From NCBI GenBank assembly GCA_963070105.1, contig OY718804.1:1582772-1646771 (forward strand): a stretch of DNA of 64,000 bases. The letters run 5' to 3'. Below are positions 61,274 to 64,000 of the stretch, in pieces. The notes beneath the pieces are model-generated. The model had not been told where the DNA came from and made no database searches. It saw nothing but the letters and a program-made list of their open reading frames with translations. Position 1 is the first letter of the stretch. Every line of letters begins with the position of its first letter. The position numbers and the translations under genes were made by a program. The DNA comes from Litomosoides sigmodontis (lineage: Eukaryota; Nematoda; Chromadorea; Rhabditida; Onchocercidae).

Positions 61274-63694
61274 CTAGGAATTGTCACTATGGCAAGTAGT
61301 CGATGTTGGTTTGCAACCTTTATATTCCTCCAGACTTGGATTTCCTAAATCTCCATGTCCGCTATTTTTATTCATCCCAGGAAATGTCGAAAGAGGAACA
61401 CCGAAGTTCTTTACACATACACATCTGTAAAAAAGGCGGTAATTAAAGCCGCCACTACAATCATAAAATAAGTTGATAATGCAAACCTGTTGCGAAGAAA
61501 TTTATCTGCCTTAACCAATCTACTTTTCATTTCTTTAACAGCACTTCCGTTTAGTGTGTTTAACTAATCACCATTTTTTTCTTAAGGAGTATTTTGTAAT
61601 GATGATATACGTGAAATTGAAACAACTCACGCAATTTAAAAATGATTTACAAACAAATTTCACAAAAAACGTTGTCCCTTTAAAAAAAAATGCTTAGTAC
61701 AGGATTTCAATTCACCTGTAAGATTTAGATTTCGTATCAAACAGCTTTCTCGGCACTCCAACCCATTCTCTTTCGACGCCACCACTAAATTATAATATTG
61801 TAATCAAAATCTGAAGAAAATTTTGAAAAATGTTCATTATATAAATTTTCAAAAATAAAATACATATAGCGGAAAACAAACGTACAGAGTCACAATCACA
61901 GCAGCAACAGTAACTGCTATTCATAACCATTTAGGTTTGAAAAAAAAAAACCTTTTCTTTGAGCACCACACGCGGCCACCCATATCCTTCTGCCATTCAG
62001 AATTACAAGGTGGAAAAATTTTAATTTCTTCTGCTTGCATATCTTTCCGCTGAAGTGCTTTTTCGAGCAATTTAATTACTTCCTAAAATTTAAAATTTTT
62101 TGGTACAGCACAAAATAATGCATGGAAAAGAAAATACTCAGCTACAAACATAACTTATATTACACTCTTCTGAATCTACAGGTAATACGGGTTATTCAAG
62201 ATTTCACCTTTTGGCAGTATAAAAAAACTCACCTAACATGATCTTTTTTTTCTTTTTACCTTCAAGCACGCCAAATTTAATTATAATAACCAAGCGAATT
62301 ATTGTTAAAAACCATACTTTTAAACGTGCAGTTGGCTTGCCAGAAGCAGCATAGTATGTTCCTTGCAAATAACCTACGAGATCATAATCTTTTTCATAAA
62401 ATTTTATCCAGTCAAATATACCCAACAGATCCTGGTCACTTAGACCTTTAACATCATCCACTAGACCCTTTTCCGTAAAATCTCCACTGACAAATGCACG
62501 TGTTGCATCACGACCTAAATAAAAGCTGAAATTTAATGACAACGATATATTAAACGATAACATTGGTTATGAAAATAACAAAAAAAGTGCTAAGGTATCT
62601 ACAATTATTGCTGCTGTAAGTTATCACAATTTGCTGACGACTTTTCCAACATTATAGTAAGCTGTAGTAATTGCTATACCAACCTGAAAACACTCGATCT
62701 TCTATATTCTAAACTCCGGATACGAATAAAACGCAATGCTAACTGTATTTTCAATATAACTGTTCTAACCTCTCACATCGTCTTTCCTACTATTCTGGTT
62801 GAATAAGCTTAAGCAAACCTGAACAGACAACTTTTACGTAAACGCTTCGTTTTGGGCTACTTTAATGAGCAATGGATATTTGTAATTCATGAAACAAACA
62901 AATTATGGATTATTAAGCACGCTACGAAAAGAGATTTTAAGTATACCAGCAAAGAAATGATATGAACCACCAGGACCATAATACTTGGCACCTTTTTGTA
63001 CATCGTATATACGACCTAGTATGGCAAGATATGTTCCCTTGGATGGACGCGTTCCATCGAAGAAAGATAGCTGTTCCCTGCAACGTCTCACTGCATAAAA
63101 TCGATTCTTGGTAAAAAAAACTTCAGCAAATTACAGATTAAAAAAATTTACAATTCATCGATACACAGAAGAAATCATACTTTGTAAAAACCGGAAGACC
63201 ACTGTCAACTTTCTCCATAAATATAATGTTGCTTGTATCCGTTTTTTGTTTCACACCCCTTCCTTTGTTTTGAGACGTCGAAGTCATCGAATTTTTATCG
63301 CTAATTAAAGAAAGTAGATTATCCAGCAACTGACGAACTAAGTCAATGATACTATCAACCAATGGAAGCTGAAATATTGATGAGAAAAATAGCGAAACTC
63401 CATCAACTGTACCCATCGCTTTTTGATGAAGAACAACTATCATAGAGTACAAATTATAATTGAGAACTTCAGTAAGCAATAGTCCAAATTTTATCAAAAA
63501 ATAGTGTCTGTTTAAATAGCTAAAAAAACAAGCAAAACAATTAGATATACAACATCGTTAAAAATAAAAATAAAATAAGCCTCTACTAAAAAAATTCTAT
63601 TTCTCGTGAGTAAAAATTTGCGAGCATACCTTTCGAGACTGTTCCGATATCCACGACAGGGCAGGAAACACAACATCACCAGTACTAATACCAT
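61274..63694 (-). CDS. tag-131: Neuferricin homologue (CYB5D2-type, MAPR family)
   Basis: The seven exons in transcript order are 63694-63630, 63519-63181, 63077-62947, 62514-62318, 62082-61952, 61784-61716 and 61424-61274 (1083 nt, 360 aa). A short hydrophobic N-terminus (MVLVLVMLCFLPC) can act as signal peptide or anchor. The cytochrome b5-like MAPR fold begins at FTKEQLSFFDG (about 133-143), runs through YLAILGRIYDV, YYGPGGSYHFFAG and RDATRAFVSGDF, and ends with the acidic LVDDVKGLSDQDLLGI. The Tyr residues in this segment are the expected haem ligands. The C-terminal half has the Cys motifs unique to neuferricin: PPCNSEW, RVWCSKKSGG, WVGVPR, RCVCV and EYKGC. Vertebrate neuferricin is an extracellular haem-binding protein involved in neurogenesis; the nematode role is unknown. 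The exon 3 acceptor (TTGCAG) was chosen over two nearby AGs because it restores the conserved FTxEQL. Exon 2 contains a weakly conserved spacer and is the least certain part. Confidence 0.93.
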
Positions 63695-63699
63695 GGTAA

Positions 63700-63710
63700 C
63701 TGAACAAGAA
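63700..63710 (-). promoter_or_regulatory. Candidate trans-splice acceptor of tag-131
   Basis: TTCTTGTTCAG on the minus strand ends 5 nt before the proposed ATG at 63694. This supports the choice of start. Another AG acceptor lies further upstream at 63726, whose frame does not fit exon 2. Confidence 0.5.
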
Positions 63711-63727
63711 TGCTATAAAAGCCGCCT

Positions 63728-64000
63728 AAAAAAATTATTGAAGTGGAGCACGGAATGAATAATGAAGTTTTATTTTGCGGCAATTTTTTTCCCATCAAAT
63801 GACATCAGTTAATGTTTGACAGGACATATTCACTGTATTTCATTAGATATATTTTCTTATACACCAAAGTCTTCGAAGGAGGTTACAAATTACTACGGAA
63901 CAAAAAATATTCTAATAATCTTGCACTCAAAATACTTTTGATTTATGTGAAGAAAAAGCAGTCTCGTGCCAAATACTTTCCTTCCTGTTGATTTTTTCCT
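63728..64000. other. Upstream region of tag-131
   Basis: AT-rich DNA that should include the tag-131 promoter or outron. No further exon is recognised before the window ends. Confidence 0.5.

Noticed and set aside
63512..63725. Alternative reading of tag-131 exon 1 in another frame (AAFIAFLFSYHGIS...)
   Set aside because: It reads openly from an acceptor at 63726, but joins exon 2 out of frame and meets a stop; the ATG at 63694 gives a continuous protein.

Overview
The window is a stretch of AT-rich nematode nuclear DNA. The evidence is a tandem cluster of transthyretin-like (TTL) secreted-protein genes, a family known essentially from nematodes; compact introns with nematode-type pyrimidine-AG acceptors; pyrimidine-rich AG sites a few bases upstream of several start codons, as expected for spliced-leader trans-splicing; and orthologues of recognisable C. 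elegans genes (rnp-7, plr-1, tag-131). Base composition would suit a spirurid/filarial worm, but the species cannot be named from this. No virus, toxin gene, CRISPR array, tRNA, rRNA or transposase was found. All gene models were built by hand: exons were joined only where splice sites, reading frame and family conservation agreed.

Layout. 1-3.7 kb: no gene, one (AT)57 array. 3.7-7.7 kb (+): a ten-exon MADF-domain protein, probably a nuclear DNA-binding regulator. 10.4-12.1, 14.6-15.8 and 18.7-19.6 kb (+): three tandem TTL paralogues with the same three-exon structure. The first two have clustered GATA-factor sites upstream, suggesting intestinal expression. 20.3-25.1 kb (-): the U1 snRNP 70 kDa protein (rnp-7), nine exons, convergent with the third TTL gene. 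25.2-40.9 kb: a gene desert with very long microsatellites ((TTA)n-(TAG)n of 1.7 kb, (AAT)n of 2.25 kb) and two structured, possibly noncoding-RNA elements near 30.5 and 34.1 kb. 41.0-59.1 kb (+): plr-1, the ZNRF3/RNF43-type transmembrane RING E3 ligase that removes Wnt receptors from the cell surface. It has an 11.2 kb first intron full of microsatellites, a 154-bp minisatellite in intron 5, and a polyglutamine C-terminus with a possible alternative last exon. 61.3-63.7 kb (-): the neuferricin/CYB5D2 homologue (tag-131), convergent with plr-1.

The genes do not form a pathway or operon. The most interesting signal is in the 1.95 kb intron 6 of the U1-70K gene. Its transcribed strand carries five perfect GTAAGT sites. 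Four of them are the same 9-mer GGGTAAGTT, complementary to the 5' end of U1 snRNA, and three of these lie within 36 nt around an AATAAA signal. The same intron contains a candidate 41-nt cassette exon and a competing 5' splice site, both of which would shift the frame into the same early stop. Together these look like a U1-sensing autoregulatory device in the gene for a U1 protein. This is inference and needs RNA data.
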